From: Aquiluna borgnonia
GTDB taxonomy: Bacteria; Actinomycetota; Actinomycetes; Actinomycetales; Microbacteriaceae
Length of the DNA stretch: 64,000 nt
Assembly (NCBI RefSeq): GCF_013283855.1
Contig: NZ_CP054056.1
Location: 558,001 to 622,000 of the forward strand
Reading direction: 5' to 3'
The notes beneath the pieces were generated by a model. It had not been told where the DNA came from. It saw only the letters and a list, made by a program, of their open reading frames with translations, and did not search any database. The position numbers and the translations under genes were made by a program. Each line of letters opens with the position of its first letter. Position 1 is the stretch's first letter. Shown here one piece after another: positions 47,702 through 57,496 of the stretch.

Positions 47702-47950
47702 TTAGGCCTGAGCTGCGGTGATGAAGTTGACAGCGTCTGCCACAGTGATGAGGTTCTTTACTTCCTCGTCTGGAATCTTCACGCCAAACTTGTCCTCGGC
47801 GTTGACCACGATGGTCATCATGGAGATCGAGTCGATGTCTAGGTCATCGGTGAACGACTTTTCCATTTGTACCGCGTCAGTTGCGATACCAGTCTCGTCG
47901 TTTACGAGTTCTGCAAGTCCTGCTAGGACCTCTGCTTGTGAAAGAGCCAT
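47702..47950 (-). CDS. acpP: Acyl carrier protein
   Basis: 82-residue acidic carrier; the phosphopantetheine serine is Ser41 in DLDIDSISM. ATG at 47950 has AAGGAGAAAA before it; an earlier ATG at 48040 lies within fabH and adds a basic, non-ACP stretch. Third gene of the fatty acid unit; fabH is upstream, fabF downstream. Confidence 0.96.
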   Translation of the reverse strand: MALSQAEVLAGLAELVNDETGIATDAVQMEKSFTDDLDIDSISMMTIVVNAEDKFGVKIPDEEVKNLITVADAVNFITAAQA

Positions 47951-47981
47951 TTTTCTCCTTGGGTGATTTATTCGCTTTATT

Positions 47982-48980
47982 TTAGGGCAGTTCAACGACT
48001 TGAGCCGCGAAGGCGAGGCCCGCGCCGAAGCCGATTTCAAGTGCGTAGCCGCCGGATTTCACTTGCCCCTCGGCGAGTAGTCGGTGCATTGCAAGCGGGA
48101 TTGAAGCCGCCGAAGTATTACCGGTATCGACTATGTCCCTCGCTACCACCACGTGCTCAGGAAGCTCCAGTTGCTTAGCAAACTCGTCAATTATTCGAAT
48201 GTTGGCCTGGTGGGTTACCAGCGCACTTAGATCGGCAGCTTCTAACCCTGCCTCAGCTAGTGCTTGCTTTGCGACTTTAGCCATTTCCCAAACCGCCCAG
48301 CGAAAGACCGACTGTCCTTCCTGCACCAGGGTTGGCCATGCTGCTTTGCCGTCTCGGAAATCGATAAGGGATCCTGTCATTCCAACCTTGTCCCAGTTTG
48401 CCCCGTCACTGCCCCAGACGGACTTGGAGATTCCGGGATGGTCACTTGGTCCAACAACTGCGGCGCCGGCACCATCACCGAGCAAGAAGCTAATGGACCG
48501 GTCGGTTGGGTCTATAAAGTCACTGAGCTTCTCTCCACCCACGACCAGGACATACTTTGCCGCTCCACTTCGGACCAGGGCATCCGCCTGGGCAATCCCA
48601 TAGCAGTAGCCGGCGCAGGCCGCGGAGATGTCGTAGGCAGCGGCCCCGTGGGCCCCAACCAGCTCTGCCAGCAGCGAAGCTCCGGAGGGGGTTGAGTAGG
48701 GGAAAGTAATGGTGGCCAGGATAACGGCATCTATTTGGGCCGGGGCTATGCCGGATTTCGCAATAGCCTCATTGGACGCTTGCAAGGCCATGTCCATCAA
48801 GCTCTGCTCTGCGCCGGCACGCTTTCTGGTAACAATCCCAGTGCGCTGACGGATCCACTCGTCTGAAGAGTTGATTGGGCCCGCGATGTCATCGTTTGTG
48901 ACTGTGGTGTTACCCCTGCTTGCTCCGAGGGCATAGATTCGGGTAAACGGGACCGGCTCAGTCTGATTCAAAGTCTTCAT
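47982..48980 (-). CDS. fabH: Beta-ketoacyl-ACP synthase III
   Basis: Initiates fatty acid synthesis by joining acyl-CoA with malonyl-ACP. 332 residues: SSDEWIRQRTGI, ISAACAGYCYG (Cys122), VTHQANIRIIDE (His), and VDTGNTSAASIP (Asn). The N-terminus has an extension of about ten residues before the usual TRIYALGA strand. Overlaps fabD by 4 bases. Branched or straight starter use not decidable. Confidence 0.95.
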   Translation of the reverse strand: MKTLNQTEPVPFTRIYALGASRGNTTVTNDDIAGPINSSDEWIRQRTGIVTRKRAGAEQSLMDMALQASNEAIAKSGIAPAQIDAVILATITFPYSTPSGASLLAELVGAHGAAAYDISAACAGYCYGIAQADALVRSGAAKYVLVVGGEKLSDFIDPTDRSISFLLGDGAGAAVVGPSDHPGISKSVWGSDGANWDKVGMTGSLIDFRDGKAAWPTLVQEGQSVFRWAVWEMAKVAKQALAEAGLEAADLSALVTHQANIRIIDEFAKQLELPEHVVVARDIVDTGNTSAASIPLAMHRLLAEGQVKSGGYALEIGFGAGLAFAAQVVELP

Positions 48981-49870
48981 TGTGCAATCTTCTCAAGGTC
49001 GGCCGGGGTTTTAAGCGCAACCGCTACGGTATTTGGCATTCCACGCTTAGCCAATCCGGCAAGCGCCCCAGCAGGAGGAAGCTCAACGACCTGCACACCC
49101 TCGGCATCAATGCTCGCCATGCACAGATCCCAGCGCACCGGACTAGCAACCTGGCTCACTAATAGTCGGAGAAATTCGTCCCCGGACTCCACCAACTGGC
49201 CCGAGTTATTGCTCCAAAGCTGGAGCGTTGGGTTGCCGGTTTGAATACCCTGGGCCGCATCTCTCAGTTCAGTTTCGGCAGATTGCATGAATGTTGTGTG
49301 GAAAGCTCCAGCGACCTTTAGCTCAATCGCACGTGAACGCTCTGGGGGAGCTTCCAGCAGAGCTTTGATAGCTGAGACCGGGCCGGCAACCACTATTTGG
49401 CCGGCACCGTTGTAGTTAGCAACTTGGAGTCCGAGTTGCTCGGATACAGCTTCAACAACCTCTACTTCAGCGCCTAGGATGGCAGCCATTGAGGTTTGGG
49501 TTAGCTTCGCCGCCTTGGCCATTGCATTTGCTCGCACGGCCACCAGCTCCATGGCCTGCGCATCGGTTAGCACGCCGGCGATTGCGGCAGCTGCAAACTC
49601 TCCGACCGAGTGCCCCACCACTGCATCAAAATCCTTCACGTGCAGTGCACTTCGGGCCGCTGCCAGGCTTGCTCCGACTATTAGAGGCTGGGCATTGGCC
49701 GTGTCCTTAATCTCCTCCTCACTAGCTAAAGTTCCAAGGTGCACAAGGTCACGCTTGCAGTACTCCGAGAGCACCTCTAACTGGTCCTTGAAGCCTGATA
49801 TCTCGGCGATCCAAGGATTGAGGAAGCCTTCGGATTGTGAACCCTGGCCCGGACACATCAAAACTCTCAT
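48977..49870 (-). CDS. fabD: Malonyl-CoA:ACP transacylase
   Basis: Loads malonyl groups on ACP. 297 residues with CPGQGSQSEGF near the N-terminus, nucleophile GHSVGE (Ser88), and AGAFHTTFMQSA histidine motif. ATG at 49870 lies 3 bases after the FasR-like gene's stop. First gene of the fab run. Confidence 0.95.
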   Translation of the reverse strand: MRVLMCPGQGSQSEGFLNPWIAEISGFKDQLEVLSEYCKRDLVHLGTLASEEEIKDTANAQPLIVGASLAAARSALHVKDFDAVVGHSVGEFAAAAIAGVLTDAQAMELVAVRANAMAKAAKLTQTSMAAILGAEVEVVEAVSEQLGLQVANYNGAGQIVVAGPVSAIKALLEAPPERSRAIELKVAGAFHTTFMQSAETELRDAAQGIQTGNPTLQLWSNNSGQLVESGDEFLRLLVSQVASPVRWDLCMASIDAEGVQVVELPPAGALAGLAKRGMPNTVAVALKTPADLEKIAQ

Positions 49871-49873
49871 TGT

Positions 49874-51034
49874 CTATCTCTTCATTCCGTATTCGTTGTC
49901 GTTGATTGATCCAAGCAGCAGTGCGACCTGGAGCACGAAGGCCGTTCTGGGTTCTGTCGCGTCTGCGGAGATCTCTTCGAATATGCGTTTTAGGCGATAG
50001 CGAACAGTGTTGGCGTGCACAAACAAAGTTTTTGAGGTTTGCTCCAACGACCTGCCGCATTCGAGGTAAGTCTTGAGGGTCTCCAGCAGCTCCGGATTGC
50101 TTGCTGCCAGTGGGTAGTAGTAACGCTCAAGCAACGTGCTCCTGGCTAGCGAATCGCCAGCTAGAGCGCGCTCTGGAAGAAGTTCGTCAGCCAGTAATGG
50201 CCGAGGCTGCTTTGAACTTGCCTTTGCAACGGCATGTGCTGCCAAGGCGCTTTTTGCACTTTTTGGCGCCTCAGAAATTGTGCCGACAGCAGTGCCCAGA
50301 ATCAGTGGACCTGATCCGAAGAACTCCTCGAGCTTTAGGGCAACCTCGTGGATTGCAGCTGCTGCCTCGTTGGCTCTGGTTAGAAGACCAATAACTACGA
50401 CTTGCCTTCGTCCCTGAATACCAATCAGGACATCGCATCCGGCCTTCCTGGAGACTTTTCGCAACCCATCAGGATCGGGACTGGCCTGAGCGCTTCCTAG
50501 AAGAACTGCTACCTGGCCATCTGAGCGCCAGCCGAGGGCTGCCACTCGTGAGCTAATCTCTTGGCTGGTTTCACCCGAGATAATGCTGTCAACGACCAGA
50601 GCCTCAAGCCTGGCATCCCAGAGGCCCCTTGCCTCGGCAGCCCGGGCATAAACGTCGGCTGCGCTGAACGCTATGTCTCGGGAGTAGCGCAAGACGGCCT
50701 CGGTCAGATCTGGATGCTCATTGACCACCCGCTCCTCAACCATTTGCACCACAACCTGAATCAGCTGCAGGGTTTCTTGGAGTGAGATTGAGCGCAGCAA
50801 CTCTCGGGGGGCGTTTCCAAACACATCGGCGGCGACCCAGGGTTGGCTATTTGGGTCCTGATACCACTGAACGAAGCTTGTGATACCGGCTTGGGCGACA
50901 GATCCGATGGCCGCCCGCCGTGCCGGTGGCATGGCACGATACCAAGGCAGCGTTTCATCAAGGCGACCAAGAGTCGCTGTTGCTAACTCGCCGGCAATCG
51001 ACTGCAGCCAGGCGAGGTGCTTAGGCGTCTCCAC
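49874..51034 (-). CDS. fasR: PucR/CdaR-type helix-turn-helix regulator, FasR-like
   Basis: Transcription regulator with C-terminal HTH_30 ([27 protein letters not shown], cut here to [14 protein letters not shown]) and a middle GGDEF-like degenerate domain typical of PucR family. 386 residues. Its place directly before fabD matches Streptomyces FasR, the activator of the fabD-fabH-acpP-fabF operon; unrelated to the TetR-type FasR of corynebacteria. Overlaps the aceE 3' end by 14 bases, so it may be co-expressed with pyruvate dehydrogenase. The symbol follows the Streptomyces name; function by analogy. Confidence 0.85.
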   Translation of the reverse strand: METPKHLAWLQSIAGELATATLGRLDETLPWYRAMPPARRAAIGSVAQAGITSFVQWYQDPNSQPWVAADVFGNAPRELLRSISLQETLQLIQVVVQMVEERVVNEHPDLTEAVLRYSRDIAFSAADVYARAAEARGLWDARLEALVVDSIISGETSQEISSRVAALGWRSDGQVAVLLGSAQASPDPDGLRKVSRKAGCDVLIGIQGRRQVVVIGLLTRANEAAAAIHEVALKLEEFFGSGPLILGTAVGTISEAPKSAKSALAAHAVAKASSKQPRPLLADELLPERALAGDSLARSTLLERYYYPLAASNPELLETLKTYLECGRSLEQTSKTLFVHANTVRYRLKRIFEEISADATEPRTAFVLQVALLLGSINDNEYGMKR

Positions 51035-53750
51035 CGGCCGATCCGCTGGTTCCAGCGTTCACATCGTGAAGGCGGTATTTGTCAATTGCCTGCTGCGGAA
51101 CAGAAGGGGCGATCTTCTCCTTTTCGACGAGCTGCTCAAGCACACGTACCGCGATTGATGGACCGTCAATCTTGAAGTGGCGTCTGGCTGCTGGGCGAGT
51201 GTCCGAGAAGCCGAAACCGTCAGCACCAAGGGTTGCATAGCTGCCTGGCACCCATGGCCTGATCATGTCTGGGACCGCATGCATGAAGTCTGAAACTCCT
51301 AGCTTTGGACCCTTGGAATCTGCTAGCCGCTGAGTCACGTAGGACATCGGGGCGACCTCGTTCGGGTACAGGAACTTCTTCTCGTCGCAAACAAGTCCAT
51401 CGCGGCGCAGCTCTCCCCAGCTGGTGACCGACCAGACGTCTGCCGATACGCCCCACTCAATAAGCAACTGCTGAGCCTCCAACGCCCAAGGAACCGACAC
51501 TCCGGAGGCAAGGATTTGCGCCTTGTGTCCATCTGCCGGGTTTTTGGAGATTAGGTGCATGCCTCGAAGGATGCCTTCGACGTCCACATTTTCAGGCTCT
51601 GCAGGCTGAAGCATAGGCTCGTTGTAGACGGTCAGGTAGTACATGACGTTGGGGTCCGGGTGGTTTCCGCCGTACATGCGCTCCAGGCCAGCCTTGGTGA
51701 TGTGCGCAATTTCGTAGCCGTAGGCCGGGTCATAGGCGACAACCGCCGCGTTTGTGCTCGCGATAACGAGAGAGTGCCCGTCGGCGTGCTGAAGCCCCTC
51801 ACCGGTAAGGGTTGTCCTACCGGCGGTGGCACCAATCATGAACCCTCTAGCCATTTGGTCCCCGGCTAGCCAGACCTGGTCTGCGGTGCGCTGGAAGCCA
51901 AACATCGAGTAGAAGACGTAAATTGGAATGATTGGCTGGCCGTGCGTGGCGTAGCTGGTTCCGGAAGCGGTGAAGGCAGCCATTGAACCGGCCTCGTTGA
52001 TTCCGGTGTGGAGGATCTGACCGTTGTTGGCCTCCTTGTAGCTCAGAAGTAGGTCTCGGTCGACCGACATGTACTTCTGACCGTTCGGGTTGTAAATCTT
52101 TGCAGTTGGGAAGAATGCATCCATTCCGAAGGTGCGAGCCTCATCCGGGATGATCATCTGGATTCGCTCACCGGTGCCATCGGCTTTGAGAAGGTCCTTG
52201 AGCATTCTCACGAAGGCCATTGTGGTCGCTACTTCTTGGTTGCCGCTTCCTGCTCTTGGAACGGCGTATGCCTTTTCCTCTGGGAGTGCAAAGCTCACAA
52301 AGTTGGTGCGGCGCTCAGGAAGGTAACCACCCAGCTCGCGGCGACGCTCGTGCATGTACTGCAGCTCTGGTGAGTCCTCACTCGGCTTGAAGTAAGGGGG
52401 CTGGTAAGGATCGGCTTCCAGCTGGGCGTCAGAAATCGGCACCCGCATGGCATCCCTGAAGTCCTTGAGGTTCTCCAAGGTCATTTTCTTCATCTGATGG
52501 GTTGCGTTGCGACCCTCGAAGCTCTTTCCCAAACCGTAACCCTTGATGGTTTTGGCAATGATGACAGTGGGCTGACCCTTGTGGTTTACCGCTGCCTGGT
52601 AGGCGGCGAAGATCTTGTTGTAGTCGTGGCCACCGCGCTTTAGATCCCAAATGGCGTCATCGGTCATGCCCTCAACCAGCTTCAGGGTCCTTGGGTCACG
52701 AGCAAAGAAGTTCTCGCGGACGAAGGCTCCAGACTCGGTCTTGTAGGTTTGGTAATCGCCATCCGGGGTCCGGTTCATTAGGTTGACGAGCGCGCCATCG
52801 TGGTCATTCGCCAGAAGGGCGTCCCATTCACGGCCCCAGATCACCTTGATTACGTTCCAACCTGCACCGCGGAAGAAGCTCTCGAGCTCTTGGATGATCT
52901 TTCCATTGCCGCGCACTGGTCCATCCAATCGCTGCAAGTTTGCATTCACGACGAAGGTTAGGTTGTCGAGGCCCTCGTTTGCCGCCAACTGAAGTGCGCC
53001 GCGGCTCTCAACCTCATCCAACTCACCATCACCCAGGAAGGCCCAAACGTGCTGAGCCGAGGTGTCCTTGAACCCACGCCCCTGCAGGTAGCGATTGAAC
53101 TGCGCCTGGTAAATGGCGTTTATCGGACCAAGGCCCATCGACACCGTCGGGAATTGCCAGAAGTCCGGCATCAACCTGGGGTGCGGGTAGCTCGGTAACC
53201 CTCTTCCCGGCTTTGGACGTGACTTTTCCTGGCGGAAGTTATCCATTTCATCCGCAGAAATGCGACCTTCTAGAAATGCGCGGGCGTAGGGTCCGGGAGA
53301 TGCGTGCCCCTGAACAAAAATTTGGTCAGCACCCGCTGGGTGATCGTGACCGTTGAAGAAGTGGTTAAAGCCAACCTCGTAGAGCGAGGCGCTCGAGGCG
53401 AAGGAAGAAATGTGTCCACCCACGGCGATGCCAGGCCGCTGTGCCCGGTGCACCATAACCGCAGCATTCCAGCGCATCCAGGCGCGGTAGGTGCGCTCGA
53501 TAGCTTCATCGCCCGGGAATTTGGGTTCGTCCTCTGGGCTGATGGTGTTGATGTAATCCGTGGTGGGCACCAGTGGAACGTTGAGTTGAAGTTCGTGGGA
53601 GCGTCGAAGCAGAGACTGCATGATCTCGCGGGCACGGCCGCGACCATGCTTGGCGGCAACTGCATCGAGTGACTCAAGCCACTCAGCAGTTTCCTGGGGG
53701 TCGAGGTCTGCGGTGACGGGGGCGAATGGATCCTGGTCGTTAAACGACAT
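51021..53750 (-). CDS. aceE: Pyruvate dehydrogenase E1 component (homodimeric)
   Basis: Decarboxylates pyruvate for acetyl-CoA formation. The 909-residue product has the homodimeric E1 layout: ThDP-binding [16 protein letters not shown] near 265-280, the [16 protein letters not shown] segment, and the middle [17 protein letters not shown] segment. ATG at 53750, preceded by AGAGG, gives the family N-terminus [17 protein letters not shown]; the ATG at 53855 adds 35 residues with no match. The E2/E3 genes are not in this window. FasR and fab genes follow on the same strand, so acetyl-CoA supply and lipid synthesis genes are adjacent. Confidence 0.95.
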   Translation of the reverse strand: MSFNDQDPFAPVTADLDPQETAEWLESLDAVAAKHGRGRAREIMQSLLRRSHELQLNVPLVPTTDYINTISPEDEPKFPGDEAIERTYRAWMRWNAAVMVHRAQRPGIAVGGHISSFASSASLYEVGFNHFFNGHDHPAGADQIFVQGHASPGPYARAFLEGRISADEMDNFRQEKSRPKPGRGLPSYPHPRLMPDFWQFPTVSMGLGPINAIYQAQFNRYLQGRGFKDTSAQHVWAFLGDGELDEVESRGALQLAANEGLDNLTFVVNANLQRLDGPVRGNGKIIQELESFFRGAGWNVIKVIWGREWDALLANDHDGALVNLMNRTPDGDYQTYKTESGAFVRENFFARDPRTLKLVEGMTDDAIWDLKRGGHDYNKIFAAYQAAVNHKGQPTVIIAKTIKGYGLGKSFEGRNATHQMKKMTLENLKDFRDAMRVPISDAQLEADPYQPPYFKPSEDSPELQYMHERRRELGGYLPERRTNFVSFALPEEKAYAVPRAGSGNQEVATTMAFVRMLKDLLKADGTGERIQMIIPDEARTFGMDAFFPTAKIYNPNGQKYMSVDRDLLLSYKEANNGQILHTGINEAGSMAAFTASGTSYATHGQPIIPIYVFYSMFGFQRTADQVWLAGDQMARGFMIGATAGRTTLTGEGLQHADGHSLVIASTNAAVVAYDPAYGYEIAHITKAGLERMYGGNHPDPNVMYYLTVYNEPMLQPAEPENVDVEGILRGMHLISKNPADGHKAQILASGVSVPWALEAQQLLIEWGVSADVWSVTSWGELRRDGLVCDEKKFLYPNEVAPMSYVTQRLADSKGPKLGVSDFMHAVPDMIRPWVPGSYATLGADGFGFSDTRPAARRHFKIDGPSIAVRVLEQLVEKEKIAPSVPQQAIDKYRLHDVNAGTSGSAGGDA

Positions 53751-53789
53751 GAAAGCCTCTTTTCGTGGCTGCTTTACCGATTGAGCTCT

Positions 53790-53806
53790 TTGTAGGAGCC
53801 CTACAA
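53790..53806. promoter_or_regulatory. Inverted repeat in the aceE/peroxiredoxin intergenic region
   Basis: TTGTAGG (53790-53796), three bases, CCTACAA (53800-53806): a perfect 7-base-arm inverted repeat. On the minus strand it follows a TAGACT -10-like sequence (53812-53807), so it would cover the aceE transcription start. Candidate operator; the protein is unknown. It is also near enough to influence the divergent peroxiredoxin gene. Confidence 0.5.
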
Positions 53807-53877
53807 GTCTAGGAGGTTTGGGAACAATCAATTTGCAAGGTAGGTTGGTTTTCAAGACTTATTCCAAAGGAGAACCA

Positions 53878-54333
53878 ATGCTGACCATCGGAGACTTCGC
53901 TCCCGACTTCACCCTTTCCAACCAGCACGGCGAGGATGTGAGCCTCAGTCAGTTTCAGGGAATTAAGCCAGTCGTCTTGGTCTTTTATCCGCTCTCCTTC
54001 AGTGGTATTTGCACTGGTGAGCTTTGTGAGCTGAGGGATAACTTTGATTTGCTCCAGCGTGATGGTGTGGAACTCTTGGCAGTAAGTGTCGACTCAAAGT
54101 TTGTGCAGGCCAAATTTGCAGAGCACGAGGGTTATAAGTTTTCCGTTCTGGCAGATTTTTGGCCTCACGGACAGGTTGCCAAGGACTACGGAGTCTTCAT
54201 CGAAGAGCGAGGCATCGCGACTCGAGCAACCTTCGTGATCGACACCCAGGGAAAAATTATCGCCAAATTCGAGACTGCTCCGGGTCAACCAAGATCGCTT
54301 GACGATTACAAAAAAGCTCTTGAATTGATTTAG
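53878..54333 (+). CDS. Peroxiredoxin (AhpE-like, with a second cysteine)
   Basis: Thiol peroxidase, 151 residues. LTIGDFAPDFTLSNQHGEDVSL at the start; peroxidatic Cys45 in PLSFSGICTGELC and a second Cys50 five residues later; then LLAVSVDSKFVQAKFAEHEG and SVLADFWPHGQVAKDYG. The WPHG...AYG-like segment resembles mycobacterial AhpE, but AhpE is one-Cys, while a Cys-x4-Cys pair is the PrxQ/BCP layout. ATG at 53878 has AAAGGAGA upstream; an earlier ATG at 53818 adds twenty non-family residues. Divergent from aceE, separated by 127 bases. Confidence 0.9.
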   Translation: MLTIGDFAPDFTLSNQHGEDVSLSQFQGIKPVVLVFYPLSFSGICTGELCELRDNFDLLQRDGVELLAVSVDSKFVQAKFAEHEGYKFSVLADFWPHGQVAKDYGVFIEERGIATRATFVIDTQGKIIAKFETAPGQPRSLDDYKKALELI

Positions 54334-54354
54334 CAGAGAATTTTCCACTAAGAT
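54325..54354 (+). promoter_or_regulatory. Promoter of tRNA-Val
   Basis: TTGATT (54325-54330) and TAAGAT (54349-54354), 18 bases apart, end 7 bases before the tRNA. The -35 box overlaps the last codons of the peroxiredoxin gene. Confidence 0.6.
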
Positions 54355-54361
54355 TCTCGGC

Positions 54362-54434
54362 GGGCCTTTAGCTCAGTTGGTAGAGCGCCACGCTTACACC
54401 GTGGATGTCATCGGTTCGAGCCCGGTAGGGCCCA
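54362..54434 (+). tRNA. tRNA-Val (anticodon TAC)
   Basis: Cloverleaf with acceptor GGGCCTT / AGGGCCC (one T-G pair), discriminator A at 54434, no encoded CCA. D-arm TAGCTCAGTTGGTAGAGCG, anticodon loop CTTACAC, T-arm TCGGTTCGAGCCCGG. Confidence 0.95.
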
Positions 54435-54459
54435 CTCGACCCCCCCTGTTAGGCAGACT

Positions 54460-55986
54460 ATGGTGGAATTCGAGCCACCCAAGCCAAAGGCGCTTGGTGA
54501 GTCTGAATTACATCGCGTCATCGCCAGCCTCGGCACCAGCGCAGAGGCTTTGGAAAAAGCCCAGCAAATAATCGCAAACCAGGCCATGCTCAGACAGCGC
54601 GACGCCGATGCGCTGGCAACTTGGATAAAGTCCATGCAGCAGGATGGCTCGGCAGCAGCTCAAGCGGCACTTCGAAAAATAGTCCTCGATACTGTGCCTG
54701 TTGAGCTTCCAAAGCCGCTCCCGGATCTTGCGTCGGCACCCTTGTCCACTAACTTCCAGGAGGCGCTGTTCACCTCGGAGTTGTCGCTTATCAAACGGCG
54801 TGAGCTATCACAGCGCGCTCAGCTGCTCAGAAACGTCATTCCATCGCTTGCCAGCTGGATTATGGTCGGTTTGGTCAATTGCATAATCGCTGTGTGGCTA
54901 AAGCTCAATGACCTTGAGGCGCTCATAAGTTTTGCCATTGGAGTTACAGCGGCTGGCTTGATACTGCTGGTTCTAAAGACCCACACCCTGCACCCGCTGA
55001 CGAGATCTGCGGCTGTCTTTGGAGGATGGGGAGTCTACTTAGGAGCCGCTCTTGCTATTGCCCTGAGCACTCTGATCGTCCTGGAAGGAACGGAGGCGAC
55101 GTCAGATTTTGTGCCAATTGAGGAGTTCCTGGGTTATGACAATCGAGTTTTAGGCATGGCTGCAATCGCTCTGATGGTAGCCCAGCTGGTTGGTCGTGAG
55201 ATTCAATTCTGGGTGCTGGCTGCGGGCGGGATTGGAGTGCTTGTTTTCGGCGCTCAGGAAAACGGCGGATTTTCACCAATCTCAGTCGGCTCCCTGGTCT
55301 CTCAGGGCAGTTGGGATTTACTACAGTTCGACCAAGTGATCTGGGGTTCTCTTGCCGTCGCATTCAGTACGGTGACATTATTTGCCTTTTCAATGCCGCA
55401 TGTCCAAACTCGTGCCTGGTCATTTTCACTTCAGATTCCACTGGGTATTGGCGTAAGTGTGCTCGCTCTCACTATCCAAGGCGTTGAGTGGGTAACTCTC
55501 TTAACCTTGGGACTGATGATGCTGAGTGCCTCCTTTTCTGGACGCGACCTCGCGGCTGGCTGGCTTGGCCGACTCGCGGGGCTTGCCTTCCTCATTCCCG
55601 TGGTCTTGATGCCGCTTCGGGACTTCGTTGCCGGGCCAGCTGTTTCGTTGGTGATTGTGCTGGTCACCTTGTTATTCGGTGATCAGCTAGTTCGAAGGTC
55701 GGCTCTGCATATTCCCTCTCTGGACACCAGCTACGGCTTTTACGGCGCCTTTCACTGGCCGACCTGGCTGGCGCTAGCCATTTCAATTCCTTTAGGCACA
55801 GAGGCCGTCCAAAGACTTCTTGTTCCAAACTCCGAATTTAGTGAAACTGAGCTCGCGCTCATCTTTGGTTTGGTTGTCGGGATCGTTTTTGCCCTAATTC
55901 GCATCCCCTTCATTAGAGCCCAAGATACCGAGATCAAAAATGTCGAGTTTCGCAACTTGAACCTCGATAATCTGCTTGGCTTGTAG
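54460..55986 (+). CDS. Large multi-span membrane protein of unknown function
   Basis: 508 residues, not recognised. Residues 1-125 are soluble, helical and charged. From about 126 to 490 there are about twelve hydrophobic segments, including VIPSLASWIMVGLVNCIIAVWL, VLGMAAIALMVAQLVG and LGLMMLSASFSG, with acidic loops. A polar tail (AQDTEIKNVEFRNLNL) ends the protein. There is no transport or enzyme motif I can name. ATG 25 bases after tRNA-Val, with GTG 54463 as an alternative; the ribosome binding site is weak. It overlaps nothing and is followed by the Nif3 gene after 2 bases, so is probably co-expressed with it. Twelve spans suggest a transporter, but this is only an inference. Confidence 0.75.
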   Translation: MVEFEPPKPKALGESELHRVIASLGTSAEALEKAQQIIANQAMLRQRDADALATWIKSMQQDGSAAAQAALRKIVLDTVPVELPKPLPDLASAPLSTNFQEALFTSELSLIKRRELSQRAQLLRNVIPSLASWIMVGLVNCIIAVWLKLNDLEALISFAIGVTAAGLILLVLKTHTLHPLTRSAAVFGGWGVYLGAALAIALSTLIVLEGTEATSDFVPIEEFLGYDNRVLGMAAIALMVAQLVGREIQFWVLAAGGIGVLVFGAQENGGFSPISVGSLVSQGSWDLLQFDQVIWGSLAVAFSTVTLFAFSMPHVQTRAWSFSLQIPLGIGVSVLALTIQGVEWVTLLTLGLMMLSASFSGRDLAAGWLGRLAGLAFLIPVVLMPLRDFVAGPAVSLVIVLVTLLFGDQLVRRSALHIPSLDTSYGFYGAFHWPTWLALAISIPLGTEAVQRLLVPNSEFSETELALIFGLVVGIVFALIRIPFIRAQDTEIKNVEFRNLNLDNLLGL

Positions 55987-55988
55987 CT

Positions 55989-56786
55989 ATGTTGCTGTCT
56001 GACCTTTTGAATCACTTTGAATTAATCTGGCCCTCATCAGCTGCCGAAGCATGGGACAGGCCAGGTTTAATGCTCGGTGCGCCCGGGAATTCGGTCTCCA
56101 GAGTTCTGCTAACAGTTGACGTGACCTCCGAGGTCATTGCCGAAGCGGCCGACTTAGGTTGTCAGTTGATCGTCTCGCACCACCCGATGTATCTGAGGGG
56201 AGTAACTGAACTGGGGGAGTCAAGACTCAAAGGTCAGCTCACCGCTGCGGCAATCAGGTCAAATCTGGCAGTATTTTCGGCCCACACCAACGCTGACTTT
56301 CAGCCGCATGGGGTTACTAACACGCTGGCTCGAGCTTTAGGCCTGGGAAAACTGCGCCCGATGAATGAGTTTGGTCACGGAGCTATAGGCGAGCTCGAAT
56401 CCCCAGAGTCACTTCTTGAATTTGCTCGGCGGGTTTCCAGGGCGCTGCCTCCTGTTGCCCAGGGGGTGAAGGTAAGTGGTGACCCCGGTAAAGAGATAAA
56501 TACGGTCGCGGTTTTAGCTGGCGCGGGCGATAGCTACCTTGATTCAGTGCAACTTTCGGGGGCTGACGTTTATGTGACCAGTGATCTAAGGCACCATCCG
56601 GCTCAGGATTTCACGGAGCAATCTAAACTTACGAGCGGACCGGCGCTAATTGACATCTCCCACTGGGCGGCTGAATGGCTCTGGTTGGATGTTGCCAGCG
56701 GGCAGTTGTCCGAGGCCTTCCCGGAATTAGAGGTAATCGTGAGTGAATTGAAGACTGACCCCTGGACCTTTGTGGTGATGCAGTGA
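55989..56786 (+). CDS. Nif3-like dinuclear metal centre protein
   Basis: Hexameric metal-binding protein of the NIF3/DUF34 family, 265 residues. Metal ligands visible in LIVSHHPMYLRGV, FSAHTNADF, VLAGAGDSY, and DLRHHPAQDF with the late ISHWAAEW. GTP cyclohydrolase-related or metal-chaperone roles have been proposed; function is not settled. Overlaps the next gene by 4 bases. Ortholog of the gene next to the zinc-ribbon and RNase H genes in Mycobacterium. Confidence 0.9.
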   Translation: MLLSDLLNHFELIWPSSAAEAWDRPGLMLGAPGNSVSRVLLTVDVTSEVIAEAADLGCQLIVSHHPMYLRGVTELGESRLKGQLTAAAIRSNLAVFSAHTNADFQPHGVTNTLARALGLGKLRPMNEFGHGAIGELESPESLLEFARRVSRALPPVAQGVKVSGDPGKEINTVAVLAGAGDSYLDSVQLSGADVYVTSDLRHHPAQDFTEQSKLTSGPALIDISHWAAEWLWLDVASGQLSEAFPELEVIVSELKTDPWTFVVMQ

Positions 56787-57496
56787 AGGTAAGTGCCCAT
56801 GCTCTGCAAATCCTGGCGGAAATCCAAGACCTCGTTCTCGCTAACCGCCGCCTTGAGCACGATGCCAAGGCACTTGCCTCAGGGGGAGAGTTAGAACGGG
56901 CGCGCGAAAGCTTGCTAAATAACTCCCAGGAGCTCTCGGCCAAGCGCTCTGCGCTGGAGGAGATTCAGCGTGACATTGCCCGACTTGAGCAAGATCTAGC
57001 GCTTGTTGAGAAGCGGGCCGCTACCGACCGGGAACGCTTGCTGAAAACCGCCGTGTCGCGAGATGTTGCCGGATTGCAACACGAACTCGAGACCTTGGAC
57101 AAGCGAAGAAATGAGCTTGAGGAAGTTGAACTGAACCTTCTTGAGCGTCGGGATGAGTTATCCAACCAGCTCTCAGAGCTGGAAGCGCTCAACGAAGAGC
57201 TGGAGGCTTCGCTTGCGAGGACCAAGCTTGACGTTCAAGGTCGATTAGCCGAGCTCAAGAATGTGCACGCTGAGCAAACTAATCAGCTGAAGTCGCAGCG
57301 AAACTTAGTGCCCGAAGACCTGCTTCAGCTGTTTGACCAGAAACTGGCCCGGGGTGTGGCCATCGGCAAACTCCAGAAGAACTCCTGCGGGGCATGCAAC
57401 ATGTCAATCACTGCGACATCTCTGGCAGCGCTTCACGCCGTCCCGTCCGATGAGCTTGCCACCTGCCCAGACTGCACGGCAATCCTGATTCGATGA
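56783..57496 (+). CDS. C4-type zinc-ribbon coiled-coil protein
   Basis: 237 residues. A long coiled coil (about 1-170) with Glu/Leu/Arg heptads, then a C-terminal zinc ribbon (SCGACNMSI and ATCPDCTAIL). This layout matches the CT398-like zinc ribbon proteins of mycobacteria, whose role may involve nucleic acids, by inference. GTG at 56783 overlaps the Nif3 gene by 4 bases; end overlaps the RNase H gene by 4 bases. Confidence 0.88.
   Translation: MKVSAHALQILAEIQDLVLANRRLEHDAKALASGGELERARESLLNNSQELSAKRSALEEIQRDIARLEQDLALVEKRAATDRERLLKTAVSRDVAGLQHELETLDKRRNELEEVELNLLERRDELSNQLSELEALNEELEASLARTKLDVQGRLAELKNVHAEQTNQLKSQRNLVPEDLLQLFDQKLARGVAIGKLQKNSCGACNMSITATSLAALHAVPSDELATCPDCTAILIR

Noticed and set aside
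54377-54571. ORF starting inside tRNA-Val
   Set aside because: It begins in a tRNA and overlaps the 508-residue membrane protein frame, without any family pattern.
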